Shown: positions 5,612-6,291 of the stretch, in pieces
How positions within the stretch are numbered: the first letter of the stretch is position 1
Layout: the number at the start of each line of letters is the position of its first letter
The notes under the pieces: model-generated
Databases searched by the model: none
What the model saw: only the letters and a program-made list of their open reading frames with translations
Told to the model about the DNA's origin: nothing
Position numbers and translations under genes: made by a program
Source of the DNA: JAHEJV01 sp964653555
Lineage (GTDB): Bacteria; Myxococcota_A; UBA9160; SMWR01
Reading direction: 5' to 3'
Assembly (NCBI GenBank): GCA_964653555.1
Contig: CAZZFT010000224.1
Span: 1-6,291, forward strand
DNA length: 6,291 nt

Positions 5612-6291
5612 TCAGCCCGCCAGACCCTCCGGCACGGAGATCCGCCCGACGAAGACCTCCGCGGCCGGGCCCGTCATCTCGACGTGGCCGTCGTCGCCGG
5701 GCCAGCGGATCTCGAGAGTGCCGCCGCGCAGCTCGACGGAGACCGCGCGGTCGACCACCCCGCGCAGGATGGATACCACGGCCGCGGCGCAAGCACCGCT
5801 CCCGCAGGCGAGGGTCTCCCCGGTGCCGCGCTCCCAGGTGCGCTGCTCGATGCACCCGCGGTCCCGGACGCGGATGAACTCGACGTTGACCCGGTTCGGG
5901 AAGGCCGCATGGTGCTCGATCGCGGGCCCCCAGCGCTCCACCGGGGCGCTCTCGGGATCTTCGACGTACACCACGGCGTGGGGGTTGCCCATCGACACCG
6001 AAGACACATCGAGCGTCTCGCCGCCGATCGCGAGCGGGACATCCAGCACGGGCCCCTCTCCGGTGGCCAAGGTGGTGGGGATCTTCGCCGGCGCCAGCAC
6101 GGGCCGGCCCATGTCGACGGTGACCCGGTCGGCTCCGGCCCAGCGCGGCCGCACGACACCGGAGAGCGTCTCCACCCCGATCTCGTCGCGATCGCAGTGT
6201 CCGTGATCGCGCAGGTACTTGTAGAAGGCCCGGATGCCGTTGGCGCACATCTCCACCTGGGAGCCGTCCGCGTTCCAGATCTCCATCCGGA
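5612..6291 (-). CDS. dapF: Diaminopimelate epimerase (5' end outside window)
   Basis: DapF interconverts LL- and meso-diaminopimelate, supplying peptidoglycan and the last lysine step. About 225 C-terminal residues are visible. The frame runs to the window edge, and the methionine at 6286 is internal, because family members continue upstream of the NADGS motif; roughly 60 residues are missing. Counting from that methionine, the first catalytic cysteine is C14 in EMCANGIRAF and the second is C161 in GETLACGSGACAA. Their spacing of 147 residues is close to the 144 of E. coli (C73, C217). The substrate loop MGNPHAVVYV (99-108) and PNRVNVEF (130-137) are also typical. The first cysteine motif reads CANG instead of the common CGNG. 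The stop (TGA, 5612-5614) is 18 nt upstream of the dapA start. Confidence 0.96.
   Translation of the reverse strand, partial: RMEIWNADGSQVEMCANGIRAFYKYLRDHGHCDRDEIGVETLSGVVRPRWAGADRVTVDMGRPVLAPAKIPTTLATGEGPVLDVPLAIGGETLDVSSVSMGNPHAVVYVEDPESAPVERWGPAIEHHAAFPNRVNVEFIRVRDRGCIEQRTWERGTGETLACGSGACAAAVVSILRGVVDRAVSVELRGGTLEIRWPGDDGHVEMTGPAAEVFVGRISVPEGLAG

Noticed and set aside
4719..6248. Large upstream extension of the dapB frame on the minus strand
   Set aside because: The frame stays open by composition only. It overlaps dapA and dapF in another frame and encodes Arg/Gly-rich sequence, while DapB homology begins at the methionine at 4718.

Overview
The window reads as chromosomal DNA of a high-GC Gram-negative bacterium. 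The evidence is strong GC bias at third codon positions, an outer-membrane beta-barrel protein with a terminal phenylalanine, a sigma-54 type promoter and a dapF-dapA-dapB lysine/peptidoglycan cluster. Gene content and order resemble deltaproteobacteria in the broad sense (Desulfobacterota, Myxococcota, Binatota-like lineages), but the exact lineage cannot be fixed from the sequence alone.

Layout. Positions 1-1305 (minus) hold most of an Amt-family ammonium transporter whose 3' end lies outside the window. Positions 1306-1870 are a divergent intergenic region. It carries a near-consensus sigma-54 (-24/-12) promoter facing amt, a leader of about 145 nt, several GC-rich repeats and a 35-bp imperfect palindrome close to the next gene. 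Positions 1871-3310 (plus) encode an OmpL-like (BBP2-type) outer-membrane porin with an N-terminal coiled coil. Positions 3311-3436 separate convergent genes and hold two strong hairpins. Positions 3437-3736 (minus) encode a small protein of about 99 residues that is essentially a stand-alone Fis/NtrC-type helix-turn-helix. Positions 3930-6291 (minus) hold dapF (5' end outside the window), dapA and dapB, tightly packed in that order.

How they work together. DapA and DapB catalyse the first two committed steps of the diaminopimelate/lysine pathway and DapF the epimerisation to meso-diaminopimelate. The 18-nt dapF-dapA gap and the 1-nt dapA/dapB overlap indicate one operon. Amt imports ammonium across the inner membrane, and its sigma-54 promoter implies nitrogen-status control. 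The divergent porin might provide the outer-membrane entry route, but that is inference from position only.

No mobile element, CRISPR array, tRNA, rRNA or defence system is visible. This is mainly an ordinary housekeeping region. The items most worth a second look are the amt sigma-54 promoter and the repeats upstream of it, the palindrome upstream of the porin, and the orphan HTH protein.
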